From Patescibacteria group bacterium (GTDB lineage: Bacteria; Patescibacteriota; Microgenomatia; Levybacterales; UBA12049), in contig JAMCZG010000021.1 in NCBI GenBank assembly GCA_023485715.1, positions 1-21,472 of the forward strand: DNA of 21,472 bases. Direction: 5' to 3'. The number at the start of each line of letters is the position of its first letter. The first letter of the stretch is position 1. Positions 1 through 8,087 of the stretch are shown here, in pieces. The notes under the pieces were generated by a model that worked only from the letters and a program-made list of their open reading frames with translations, ran no database searches and was not told where the DNA came from. The position numbers were made by a program, and so were the translations under genes.

Positions 1-52
1 AGCGAAGATGGACATGGGGATCAATAAGTCCTGGGATTTTTATTATTTTCAT
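1..52 (-). CDS. pyrC: dihydroorotase, N-terminal fragment (cut by window edge)
   Basis: Only the first 17 codons lie in the window; the gene runs off the left edge. They read MKIIKIPGLIDPHVHLR. The D-P-H-V-H-L-R signature is the first metal-binding motif (HxH followed by Arg) of dihydroorotase and related cyclic amidohydrolases, the enzyme that closes carbamoyl-aspartate to dihydroorotate. The ATG shares four bases (ATGA) with the carB stop, the same coupling used between pyrB, carA and carB, so it is the next gene of the pyrimidine operon. Its place behind carB, which feeds the same pathway, supports dihydroorotase over other amidohydrolases such as allantoinase or hydantoinase. No Shine-Dalgarno is visible; translation is probably coupled. 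The call rests on a short motif plus context, and the rest of the protein cannot be judged. Confidence 0.82.
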   Translation of the reverse strand, partial: MKIIKIPGLIDPHVHLR

Positions 53-3000
53 ACTGACGTTTTACCAAGTTTAACATAATCGCCCCAGGATTTAATAAGT
101 AATTTATTTAATTTCTTTTCCGTGATCGCTTTTATAAAAGCCTTTGCTTTCTGGCGATTGGTAAAAAGCGGGATATTGTGGTCGATCGCAAAACGCCTAA
201 TCGCATAATCGTCGTCAATAATTTTTTTTACATACGAATCGACTATATTGATCGCCAAATCTACCTTGCCTTTTTGGAAATACTCTAAAATATTCGGTGA
301 TTTTTTTTCATGAATTTTATATAGTTTTTTTACCTTTATTTTGTTTCGGATAAGAAACTCAGACGTGTGTTTTGTCGCGTAGATCGGTAATTTCAATTTC
401 TCTAAATTTTTTGCCTGTTCGAGGAATCGAATCCTGTTTTCCTCTCCCCCGATGCCTAAAAATATTCCCTTTTTCGGAATCCTTCCTCCGACAGCCAATT
501 CCCCTTTTAAAAAAGCCTCTTCGGCATCTTCGCCAAAACACGCAACTTCTCCGGTCGATGCCATCTCAACGTGTAAAATCGGATCTGCTCCGGTTAACCG
601 CGCAAACGAAAATTGCGCAACTTTTACGGCTACAAAACTGTCTAGATCCATCCGTTGCTCTTTGTCTGTTTTACCAAAAAATGCGTTTACGCAGTAATCA
701 ACATAGTCAATTCCCGTAACCTTCGAAATAAAAGGAAACGTCCTGGACGCCCTAAGATTAATCTCGATAACCTGGAGTTCATTGTCCTTGGCTAAAAATT
801 GTATATTAAAGGGTCCGCTTATGAAAAGCTCTTTGGCAAGCTTAGAAGCAATTTCTTCTATTTTTCTTTTAGTTTCCAAGTATATTTTTTGCGAGGGAAG
901 AACGATCGTCGCGTCTCCCGAATGAACGCCCGCGTGCTCAACGTGTTCTGAAATTACCCCTGCTTTAATCTTGCCTTTTTGGGCGACTGCATCAAACTCG
1001 ATCTCTTTTGCTTCTTCGATAAATTTTGTGATCGTTATCGGGTACTCTTTAGAGACAAGCGTCGCTTCCCCCAGAAAACGGGCTAGATCTTCTTTGGAGT
1101 GGCAAATTCTCATCAGAGTTCCAGACAAAACATACGAAGGCCGTATCAAAATCGGATATCCGACTTTTTCGCAAAAAGCGATTGCTGTTTTCCGGTTAAT
1201 AAATTTATTCCATGCTGGCTGAGAAACATCGAGATCGTCAAGAAGTTTTGAAAATTTGCTCCGATCCTCTGCACGGTCGATGTTTGCAGGATCTGTTCCT
1301 AGTATTTTTGCCTTATAAGCCTTAAGTGACTTCGCACGGTTATTCGGAGTCTGTCCGCCGACCGACACAACGATGCCGTATGATTTTTCAAAATCATAAA
1401 TATCTGCGATGCGTTCGAAAGTAAGTTCTTCAAAATATAGTCGATCGGAAATATCGTAATCGGTCGACACCGTCTCGGGATTACAATTTATAATTATCGA
1501 TTTCTTACCGTGTTTTTTTAATGCGAGTGCTGTGTTAACACTGGTCCAGTCAAATTCGACCGAGGACCCGATCCTATACGGACCGGATCCCAATACGATA
1601 ACACCGCTTTTTTTTAGCGGGTCTATATCGTTATGACTTCCGTTATAAGTAAGGTAAAGATAGTTTGTTCTAGCGGGAAATTCACCAGCTAATGTGTCTA
1701 TTTGAAAAACATACGGAATAACATCGTATTTTTTGCGTAATTTTCTTATATTTAGACCTGTTGTCCCGACAAGTTGTCCGATCCTCTTATCAGAAATTCC
1801 CAGCTGTTTAAGATAAATTAATTTTTCCCTGGTCAGACCATTGATATTCTCGGGCACAGATTCCTCCACCTCGACGATCTTTTTGATTCTTTCTAAAAAC
1901 CAGGGATCAATACCTGTAAAGTTATATATTTTTTCGATCGACATCTTTTCTTTAATCGCCTCCGCTATTGAGAACATACGTTTTGGAGTGGGAATTCTAA
2001 GAGAGTCTTCGATCGAACCGTTTTTAATAAGGAGTTTACTGGTCGCCCCTTCAAAATCTAGATCAAGCATTCGAATCGCCTTTTGATATGCCTCTTCAAA
2101 CTTTCTTCCGATTCCCATAACCTCTCCCACAGATTTCATACTGCTTCCTATCGTTTCGTCTGCGCCTTTAAATTTTTCAATATCCCAACGTGGAATTTTA
2201 ACTACGACATAGTCAAGCGCAGGTTCAAAACACGCCGTCGTAACCTTTGTTACTTTATTTTTAATACTGATTAAGTTTGCACCAAGCGCAAGTTTGCCTG
2301 CGATATACGCAAGCGGATAGCCCGTGGCCTTAGAGGCAAGTGCCGAACTCCGGGAAAGACGCGCATTAACCTCGATTACATAATATTCAAGGGGATATTC
2401 CCCGCGTGATTTATCTTTTGGATTTTGAGATGGGCTGGGATTTAACGCGAATTGCACATTGCATTCGCCGACTATTTTAAGGCTCCGGACTATTTTAATC
2501 GCTGCTGCGCGAAGGGTGTGATATTCAAAATTGGTTAGGGTCTGACTTGGGGCGACAACGATCGACTCGCCTGTGTGAATTCCTAGAGGATCCATGTTTT
2601 CCATGTTACATACCGTCACACAATTATCATTCTTATCTCTTACAACCTCGTATTCTATCTCTTTAAAATGGTACAGATATTTTTCAACCAGAATCTGTTG
2701 GACAAAAGAAAATGCAACAGATGCGATTTTTTCGAGCTGTTTACTATTTTTTGCCACACCCGAGCCCTGGCCGCCCAATGCAAAACCAGACCGGAGCATT
2801 ACTGGATATCCAATTTCCCTTGCGATTTCTAACGCTTCTTTTATCGATCCCGCAGTTTGGCTCTTAGGAATCGGGGTATCGATTTTTTTGAGATGTTCTG
2901 CAAATTCATATCTGTCTTCGGTTAAAATAATCGCAGAAATCGGTGTACCGAGAATTTCAACACCGTATTTTTTGAGTATCCCTTTTTGATGCAGCTTAAT

Positions 3001-3288
3001 GCCGCAATTAAGCGCTGTTTGGCCCCCAAACGACAACAAAATTCCGTCCGGTTTTTCCTTTTTAATAATCTTTTCGACGAAAAAGTCGTCGACGGGCAAA
3101 AAATAAACAGTATCTGCTAGAAATTTTGATGTTTGTATCGTTGCTATATTAGGATTAACAAGAACCGTTTTAATTCCCTCTTCTTTAATCGCCTTAATAG
3201 CCTGAGAACCAGAATAATCAAATTCTCCTGCCTCACCGATTTTCAACGCCCCAGAGCCTAAGATTAATACTTTTTTTATTTTCTTCAT
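49..3288 (-). CDS. carB: carbamoyl-phosphate synthase large subunit
   Basis: This full-length 1079-residue protein has the usual length of the CarB family. It uses ammonia delivered by CarA, bicarbonate and two ATP to make carbamoyl phosphate for pyrimidine (and arginine) synthesis in the cytoplasm. The internal duplication is visible. An N-terminal half has the nucleotide-binding start KKVLILGSGALKIGEAGEFD, GGQTALNCG and ENMDPLGIHTGES. A second half from about residue 560 repeats these as VIVLGSGPYRIGSSVEFDW, GGQTPNN and EHVEHAGVHSGDA. The last roughly 130 residues correspond to the MGS-like allosteric domain. The start overlaps the carA stop by four bases (ATGA) and its own stop overlaps pyrC the same way, so it belongs to the pyrB-carA-carB-pyrC operon. 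No truncation or frameshift is seen. No arginine-pathway gene is nearby, so its immediate role is pyrimidine synthesis. Confidence 0.97.
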   Translation of the reverse strand: MKKIKKVLILGSGALKIGEAGEFDYSGSQAIKAIKEEGIKTVLVNPNIATIQTSKFLADTVYFLPVDDFFVEKIIKKEKPDGILLSFGGQTALNCGIKLHQKGILKKYGVEILGTPISAIILTEDRYEFAEHLKKIDTPIPKSQTAGSIKEALEIAREIGYPVMLRSGFALGGQGSGVAKNSKQLEKIASVAFSFVQQILVEKYLYHFKEIEYEVVRDKNDNCVTVCNMENMDPLGIHTGESIVVAPSQTLTNFEYHTLRAAAIKIVRSLKIVGECNVQFALNPSPSQNPKDKSRGEYPLEYYVIEVNARLSRSSALASKATGYPLAYIAGKLALGANLISIKNKVTKVTTACFEPALDYVVVKIPRWDIEKFKGADETIGSSMKSVGEVMGIGRKFEEAYQKAIRMLDLDFEGATSKLLIKNGSIEDSLRIPTPKRMFSIAEAIKEKMSIEKIYNFTGIDPWFLERIKKIVEVEESVPENINGLTREKLIYLKQLGISDKRIGQLVGTTGLNIRKLRKKYDVIPYVFQIDTLAGEFPARTNYLYLTYNGSHNDIDPLKKSGVIVLGSGPYRIGSSVEFDWTSVNTALALKKHGKKSIIINCNPETVSTDYDISDRLYFEELTFERIADIYDFEKSYGIVVSVGGQTPNNRAKSLKAYKAKILGTDPANIDRAEDRSKFSKLLDDLDVSQPAWNKFINRKTAIAFCEKVGYPILIRPSYVLSGTLMRICHSKEDLARFLGEATLVSKEYPITITKFIEEAKEIEFDAVAQKGKIKAGVISEHVEHAGVHSGDATIVLPSQKIYLETKRKIEEIASKLAKELFISGPFNIQFLAKDNELQVIEINLRASRTFPFISKVTGIDYVDYCVNAFFGKTDKEQRMDLDSFVAVKVAQFSFARLTGADPILHVEMASTGEVACFGEDAEEAFLKGELAVGGRIPKKGIFLGIGGEENRIRFLEQAKNLEKLKLPIYATKHTSEFLIRNKIKVKKLYKIHEKKSPNILEYFQKGKVDLAINIVDSYVKKIIDDDYAIRRFAIDHNIPLFTNRQKAKAFIKAITEKKLNKLLIKSWGDYVKLGKTSV

Positions 3289-4322
3289 AGCAATTTTAAG
3301 AAATCGTCAAAAATCCACTCCGTATCCATCGGTCCGGGGTTTGCTTCAGGATGAAACTGTATCGACATGAAAGGAAGGTGTCCGTGGATTATCCCTTCGT
3401 TTGAACCATCATTTGCGTTCTCAAACCAGGCTTTAAAACCCGGAGGTATTTTGCTTACTGCAAACCCGTGATTTTGCGTAGTTATAAAACATCTATCTGA
3501 TTCTTTTAATACACACGGCTGATTTTGGCTTCGGTGGCCGAATTTTAATTTATGCGTGTCTCCGCCCGCGGCAAGCGCAAGCAATTGATGTCCAAGGCAA
3601 ATTCCCAAAATCGGAATTTTTTTATTTAACGCTTTTTGAACTGTCATGATTGTTTCATTTACTTTCTTCGGGTTTCCTGGACCACTGGAAATAACAATGC
3701 CATCGATTTCTTCTGGTTTTAATGTTTTAAATAAATCATAATTCCAGGGCACAACCGTGATTCGGACTCCTCTTTTTAATAAGCATATCTCTATGTTTTT
3801 CTTAACTCCGCAATTTATTATTGCTATGTTTTTTGCCCCGTTTCCGATTTTTTTTAGTTCTAAGGAAGAAACGGTTTCTACTAAATTTTCTCTGTCGGGA
3901 TCATAAAAAGGAATATCCTCGTCCACAACAATTTTTCCTAAAAGTGTCCCTTTTGTCCTTATTTTTTGGGTCAAAAATCTCGTATCGGAAATTTCCAAAG
4001 CCGGCACTTTCTCCTCTTTTAGCCAACTGCTTAAAGACATCTCGCTTAAAAAGTGTGAAGGTGTATCGTTATACGTCGAAACAATAAGTCCGGAAACTTT
4101 TATACCGTCAGATTCCCAGTATTTTTTATTTTGAACCCCATAATTCCCGATTAATGGATAAGTAAAAATCAGGATTTGTCCTTTATAAGAGGGGTCTGTG
4201 AGGCTTTCCGGGTATCCGACCATACCTGTTGAGAATACGACTTCGCCGGCAGTACTTTTCTCAAATCCAAAACTTTTCCCCTCAAAAATGGAGCCATCTT
4301 CTAAAACGAGTTTTCCGGTCAT
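3285..4322 (-). CDS. carA: carbamoyl-phosphate synthase small (glutaminase) subunit
   Basis: This 345-residue protein hydrolyses glutamine and channels ammonia to CarB. The N-terminal CPSase small-chain domain covers about residues 1-150 (GKLVLEDGSIFEGKSFG, and FSTGMVGYPESLTDPSY near 30-46). The C-terminal class I glutamine amidotransferase domain starts near residue 165. Its catalytic triad is visible: the nucleophile Cys242 in LGICLGHQLLALA, and His324 and Glu326 in QFHPEA. ISSGPGNP (211-218) and KFGHRSQNQP (260-269) are also family motifs. The length is slightly below the E. coli protein (382), as is common in compact genomes. It overlaps pyrB upstream and carB downstream by four bases each (ATGA), so the three genes are translationally coupled. 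The start is fixed by the overlap; no good Shine-Dalgarno precedes it. Confidence 0.97.
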   Translation of the reverse strand: MTGKLVLEDGSIFEGKSFGFEKSTAGEVVFSTGMVGYPESLTDPSYKGQILIFTYPLIGNYGVQNKKYWESDGIKVSGLIVSTYNDTPSHFLSEMSLSSWLKEEKVPALEISDTRFLTQKIRTKGTLLGKIVVDEDIPFYDPDRENLVETVSSLELKKIGNGAKNIAIINCGVKKNIEICLLKRGVRITVVPWNYDLFKTLKPEEIDGIVISSGPGNPKKVNETIMTVQKALNKKIPILGICLGHQLLALAAGGDTHKLKFGHRSQNQPCVLKESDRCFITTQNHGFAVSKIPPGFKAWFENANDGSNEGIIHGHLPFMSIQFHPEANPGPMDTEWIFDDFLKLL

Positions 4323-5290
4323 ACTTTTCCCAAGATTAAAGCCAGGAGGGCCATCCTTATATACATTCCGTTTCTTGTTTGCGGTCCAAGATAAACGGCC
4401 CTGGGATCACGATCGATATCGATATCGATCTCTCCGACTCGGGGCAACGGATGCATCAAAATCATTTTTTTATTTCCGTAATCTTTTAGCAGTTTCTTTG
4501 TTACGATGAATCTGTTTTTGACTTTTTCGTATTCTTTTAAATCATGGAACCGCTCTTTTTGAACCCTGGTCCAATACCAAAAATCGGCATTCTTTGGTAT
4601 CTCTTTTTCGCTTTGGATCTCGATTAACTTAATCCCCTTATCTTGGAAATATAAAAAATCGGCTCTTGTGAGCCGTAGTGTTTTGGGAGAAAGAAGAAAA
4701 AGTGTATTCTTCTTAAACTTACAAAGGCCCTTAATCAGCGAATGGATTGTTCTACCATTTAGAATATCCCCCCCGACTACGCCCAGAAGATTATCTAACC
4801 GGTTGAATTTTTCGTGGATCGTGTATAAATCGAGCAATGCCTGTGTCGGATGCTCCCCTGTTCCGTCTCCGGCGTTTATAACAGGAACAGATGATGCATA
4901 ATCTGAGGCTTTTTTTGCGCTCCCGACCTCAAAATGTCTAATGACTATGGCGTCGCAGTATGCTTCAAAAACCCTTATCGTGTCAGAAAGTGTCTCTCCT
5001 TTTGCGACAGAGGAAAAACTCTGTGGGTTTTGGATTTCAACAGTTTGCCCCCCTAACTGTTTTACAGCGGCCGAAAAAGATCCAAAAGTCCGACTCGACG
5101 GCTCATAAAAAATAAGAGTAACGATATTTCCATCCAGTATTCTAGATGGTTTCGCGTTAAACGCGATGTTTTTCATTTTTTTTGTCAACGAAAAAAGCAT
5201 CTTTAGATCTAAGGGGGCAAACTGATCGAGGGAAAGTATATCTTTACCTTTAAACTTGCCGTTTATGCTATTTATCAAACTTTTTGCCAT
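4319..5290 (-). CDS. pyrB: aspartate carbamoyltransferase catalytic subunit
   Basis: This 323-residue protein joins carbamoyl phosphate and aspartate, the committed step of pyrimidine synthesis. The carbamoyl-phosphate loop is FYEPSSRTFGSFSAAVKQLG (61-80). It keeps Ser-Arg-Thr but has S-S-R-T-F where many bacteria have S-T-R-T-R; human CAD also departs there (STRTSSSF), so this is a recognised direction of variation. Further motifs are SVAKGETLSDT (80s loop, Lys98), VIRHFEVGSA (116-125), GDGTGEHPTQALLDLYTI (141-158) and HPLPRVGEID (280-289). The HPLPR loop and DGTGEHPTQ favour ATCase over ornithine carbamoyltransferase. No regulatory-chain gene (pyrI) is adjacent. It is the first gene of the operon, with its own promoter, a leader of about 30 nt and a T-run against the start codon. 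It overlaps carA by four bases. Confidence 0.96.
   Translation of the reverse strand: MAKSLINSINGKFKGKDILSLDQFAPLDLKMLFSLTKKMKNIAFNAKPSRILDGNIVTLIFYEPSSRTFGSFSAAVKQLGGQTVEIQNPQSFSSVAKGETLSDTIRVFEAYCDAIVIRHFEVGSAKKASDYASSVPVINAGDGTGEHPTQALLDLYTIHEKFNRLDNLLGVVGGDILNGRTIHSLIKGLCKFKKNTLFLLSPKTLRLTRADFLYFQDKGIKLIEIQSEKEIPKNADFWYWTRVQKERFHDLKEYEKVKNRFIVTKKLLKDYGNKKMILMHPLPRVGEIDIDIDRDPRAVYLGPQTRNGMYIRMALLALILGKV
4411..4430. repeat. 20-bp perfect palindrome inside pyrB
   Basis: Positions 4411-4430 (gatcgatatc followed by gatatcgatc) read identically on both strands. They encode the alternating Ile-Asp stretch just after the HPLPRVGE motif of pyrB, where other ATCases also have an acidic/aliphatic segment. 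The palindrome is most simply explained by repeated ATC/GAT codons and need not be a binding site. Confidence 0.6.
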
Positions 5291-5300
5291 AAAAAAACAA

Positions 5301-5356
5301 AAGTAGGCACTTCGATTCTGAGATTAAACTTTAGCAGAAAGAAATTAACTCGTCAA
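5301..5356 (-). promoter_or_regulatory. pyrB operon promoter and short U-tract leader
   Basis: On the minus strand a -35 box TTGACG (5351-5356, 5/6 match) is followed after exactly 17 nt by TAAAGT (5328-5333, 4/6). This predicts a start near 5319-5321 and a leader of about 30 nt before the pyrB ATG. The leader can form a weak 4-bp hairpin (AAGT/ACTT, 5301-5312) followed at once by UUGUUUUUUU up to the start codon. This resembles a feeble terminator or simply an unstructured initiation region. The box spacing is ideal; the hairpin is weak. Confidence 0.55.
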
Positions 5357-5363
5357 TAGAATT

Positions 5364-6071
5364 TTACCCGATAACAGTTCCGACAAACTGTTGCTTCTTT
5401 AAAAATTTCTCCAAGTTTTCCAATTTATGGCCGTTTATTACTACAACCTTGATGCCGATTTCTTGCGCCCTTTTAGCTGCGACCGGGTCGAAAGGCGCGT
5501 TCATGCCGGGAATCCATATGTCGCCTATTATTTTCCGGAAATTATTCCATGAAATTTTTTGGATCGGTTTTGCGTCCTTGAATTTATGAGGATCTTTATC
5601 GTATACCATGTCAACATTACTTAAATTTACTATCGTGCGAACATTATAATCTTCGCAAACTAAGACAGCGTCGTAGTCCGTTGACCATCCCGGCTTCCAT
5701 CCTGCGCTAACAACAACCGGTTCCGAAACTTTTCTGATAATTTCGAAGTGTTTAATTATATAAGGATGGGCAATATCCCGAAAAATTGTTCTGATTAACT
5801 GTGCGTTAAGTCTTGTCGCGTGAATACCTAGCCAGTCTAAGTCGTCTCGGGTCAGTTCGTGACCCACAACCTTTACGCCAGCATCCCGGTAATCACGCGC
5901 AGTCGACCCTCCACCAATAACCAAAAAAAACTGGCGGTTTTTATTTTCCGCCAGTAAGTTTCTTATAAACTTATTAAACTTGGAAAGAAAATCCGTATCG
6001 ATTCCTTCTTTGGGAACGATAAGAGATCCTCCGACTGAGATTACGATTCTTTCTGAATATGAATTAGTCAT
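5364..6071 (-). CDS. pyrH: UMP kinase, archaeal-type amino acid kinase family
   Basis: This 235-residue amino acid kinase-fold protein is predicted to phosphorylate UMP to UDP in the cytoplasm. RIVISVGGSLIVP (9-21) is the N-terminal phosphate-binding strand and loop. FFLVIGGGSTARDYRDAG (around 49-66) and LDWLGIHATRLNAQLIRTIF (around 78-97) match the archaeal-type UMP kinase more than E. coli PyrH, which begins with a KLSGEAL motif. VDMVYDKDPHKF is the conserved region preceding the ATP site, and PFDPVAAKRAQEIGIKVVVINGH is the typical C-terminal part. It sits directly upstream of pyrB, with 73 bases between. It follows fpg by 46 bases, which hold only weak promoter-like sequence (TAAAAT 15 nt before the ATG). 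Other amino acid kinases (aspartokinase, carbamate kinase, isopentenyl phosphate kinase) are less likely given TRLNA and the pyr context. Confidence 0.9.
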   Translation of the reverse strand: MTNSYSERIVISVGGSLIVPKEGIDTDFLSKFNKFIRNLLAENKNRQFFLVIGGGSTARDYRDAGVKVVGHELTRDDLDWLGIHATRLNAQLIRTIFRDIAHPYIIKHFEIIRKVSEPVVVSAGWKPGWSTDYDAVLVCEDYNVRTIVNLSNVDMVYDKDPHKFKDAKPIQKISWNNFRKIIGDIWIPGMNAPFDPVAAKRAQEIGIKVVVINGHKLENLEKFLKKQQFVGTVIG

Positions 6072-6117
6072 CTTTTCAATTAACAGATTTTAATCCTACC
6101 AAAAATTTCCATAAGAA

Positions 6118-6963
6118 TCAACGCTGACAGGCAGGGCAAAAATATGTACCACGGCCTCCCAGTTTTATTTTTTTAATAATTCCTCCACAATTATTACACT
6201 TTTCCCCTTCTTTACCATAAACTGAAAAGTATTTTTGATATCCCCCTTCCATACCAAAAGCATTTACATAATTCAACTCTGTTGCCCCACCTTGTTCCAG
6301 ACCCTTTTTTAAAACTTTTTCGATCGACTCATATAGTCTTTTTATCTCCTGTGTCGAAAGAGACGCTGATTTTCTTCTTGGATCGATCTTGGCCAAAAAT
6401 AACGCATCATTTGCGTAAATATTTCCTACTCCCCCGATTCTCTTTTGATCCATTAAAATTATCTTTATCGGCGATGTTGAACTTTTAACAATCTCGCGAA
6501 ATAACTCGGAAGTCAAACCGTTAAAAGGCTCTGGCCCCAATTCTTTAAAAAACGGGAGATTTTGAACCTCGGTTGTTTTAATTATCTTTATCCACCCGAA
6601 CTGCCTCAAATCGTTGTAGTAAAGAACCGCACCGCGGTCGAGTTTAAAAATCACATGCGTCCATTTATTAGGAAGGTTCCCGACCTTCTCTTTTGACGGA
6701 CAAAGGTGCTTCGGAAGGTCCGGGCCCTGATATATAAATTGGCCTGTAAGTTTTATGTGCGAAGCGATCGAAAAACCATTGTCAAAATCGAGGACTAATC
6801 CTTTCCCAAATCTTTTTACATCTTTAACCTTTGCTCCGATTATGTTTTTTGTTTCCCCTGAAACTAGCTTTTTGAGCCTAATTTCGACGCCTATCACTTT
6901 ATGCCCAACTAGGTATTTTTGAAGGCCCATTCTGATAGTTTCGACTTCTGGTAATTCCGGCAT
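6118..6963 (-). CDS. mutM: formamidopyrimidine-DNA glycosylase (Fpg/MutM)
   Basis: This 281-residue bifunctional glycosylase/AP lyase removes 8-oxoguanine and other oxidised bases from DNA. The N terminus MPELPEVET is diagnostic: after Met removal the catalytic Pro and the following Glu are at residues 2-3, which fixes the start codon. A conserved Lys lies in KRFGKGLVLDF (Lys54), SHIKLTGQF carries the minor-groove contact region, and GGVGNIYANDALFLAKIDPRR is the helix-two-turn-helix segment. The C-terminal zinc finger is intact: Cys256, Cys259, Cys276 and Cys279. Length is normal. It lies two bases after the glycosyltransferase stop and so is co-transcribed with it and with the 5' nuclease, making two DNA-repair-type genes in one transcript. 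Nei (endonuclease VIII) is excluded because that family starts PEGPE. Confidence 0.97.
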   Translation of the reverse strand: MPELPEVETIRMGLQKYLVGHKVIGVEIRLKKLVSGETKNIIGAKVKDVKRFGKGLVLDFDNGFSIASHIKLTGQFIYQGPDLPKHLCPSKEKVGNLPNKWTHVIFKLDRGAVLYYNDLRQFGWIKIIKTTEVQNLPFFKELGPEPFNGLTSELFREIVKSSTSPIKIILMDQKRIGGVGNIYANDALFLAKIDPRRKSASLSTQEIKRLYESIEKVLKKGLEQGGATELNYVNAFGMEGGYQKYFSVYGKEGEKCNNCGGIIKKIKLGGRGTYFCPACQR

Positions 6964-6965
6964 AA

Positions 6966-8087
6966 TTATTTTACTTTTGATTCAATAAACTTTTTAATTT
7001 CTCTTTTAAACCTGTCTTTGGTAAATTTTTGGGCTTGCTTTATACAATCTAAGGGATTAATTGCACTATGTTGGGATTTATTAATCGCTTGTGATAAATT
7101 TTGCACCGTCAACTCGTCGAAAAATATTCCGGTTTTTCCTTCGATCACGGTTTCCAGCACTCCTCCCGACCGGAACGCTATAACCGGAGTACCAACACTC
7201 ATCGCTTCAACCGGTGTTATCCCAAAATCTTCGTCTTCTGAAGCAAAAATATACGCCTTTGCATTTTTCATCAATTCCAATTTTTCTTCATCCGTTACTT
7301 CTCCAACAAATTCAACAGTCGGTCCTGCGATCGATCGCAATTCTTTTCCGTATCCGGCAAAAGGCTTTCCAAAAACCTTAAGCGAAAGGCCTAATTTTGT
7401 ACAAGTTTTTATTATTAAATCTACATGTTTCGGTCTAGCAAGCCTCCCCCCGGCCAAGAAATAGTTTTGAGATTTCCCCTCGATCCTGAGCTCGGGGTCG
7501 AAGGAGAGTTTTGAAATTGTCTCGACCGGTGGATAAATTACAACCGCATCTTTTTTGTAGAATTTTTGGATTCTTTTTCTAACTTCTTCCGAATTCGCGA
7601 CCGCAAAATCGATGTTTTCTGAAGACTTAAAATCCGTGAATCTTAAAAAGTGGTTTAATATTTCGCCTACCATTCTAAAAATAATGTTTTTCTTCCATTC
7701 CCTGGCTGTGGCATACCCATACAAATATCTCGGCGGTGTATGAAAATAACAAATCTGAACGGCATTTTTTTTGTTTATCGAATTCGGTGAATACGCGCCA
7801 GTCGCAGAAACGATCACGATATCAAACTTGGAAAAATCAAAACTTCTAAAAACGCCCGGCGCAAAAATCCTGAAAATACTTATCATCTTTCCTTTAAACG
7901 GAATATTTTGAAGAAAAGAGGTTTTAATTTTCCAGTTTTTAAACCTCTCTCTGTGCGGGCCTAAAAATTTAGGTAGATAAACTGTCGTAAAAACCGGGGC
8001 ATCGGGCCAAATTTCATGAAGTGCTTCTAATACTCTTTCCGCTCCCCCGTATTCTTTTATATAATCATGAACCAAGGCTATCTTCAT
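6966..8087 (-). CDS. GT4-family glycosyltransferase
   Basis: This 373-residue retaining glycosyltransferase has a GT-B fold, without signal peptide or membrane segment. The N-terminal domain begins MKIALVHDYIKEYGGAERVL with the glycine-rich acceptor-side loop. CYFHTPPRYLYGYATARE (113-130) is typical of mannosyl- and rhamnosyl-type transferases of this group. The C-terminal nucleotide-sugar domain starts near 205 (NYFLAGGRLARPKHVDLII). It holds the EX7E pair Glu286/Glu294 in EDEDFGITPVEAMSVGTPVIAF, followed by a GGVLETVIEGKTGIFF loop. It probably adds a sugar to a surface glycan or glycolipid; donor and acceptor cannot be read from the sequence. Its ATG overlaps the 5' nuclease stop by four bases and its stop is two bases before mutM, an operon of mixed functions typical of streamlined genomes. 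Confidence 0.9.
   Translation of the reverse strand: MKIALVHDYIKEYGGAERVLEALHEIWPDAPVFTTVYLPKFLGPHRERFKNWKIKTSFLQNIPFKGKMISIFRIFAPGVFRSFDFSKFDIVIVSATGAYSPNSINKKNAVQICYFHTPPRYLYGYATAREWKKNIIFRMVGEILNHFLRFTDFKSSENIDFAVANSEEVRKRIQKFYKKDAVVIYPPVETISKLSFDPELRIEGKSQNYFLAGGRLARPKHVDLIIKTCTKLGLSLKVFGKPFAGYGKELRSIAGPTVEFVGEVTDEEKLELMKNAKAYIFASEDEDFGITPVEAMSVGTPVIAFRSGGVLETVIEGKTGIFFDELTVQNLSQAINKSQHSAINPLDCIKQAQKFTKDRFKREIKKFIESKVK

Noticed and set aside
4411..4430. 20-bp perfect palindrome as a regulatory site
   Set aside because: It is fully explained by alternating Ile-Asp codons in a conserved part of pyrB and lies mid-gene in an operon.
49..8086. UGA read as glycine (alternative code)
   Set aside because: UGA acts as stop in several tight ATGA overlaps at natural protein ends (carB, carA, pyrB, the 5' nuclease), so the standard bacterial code applies.
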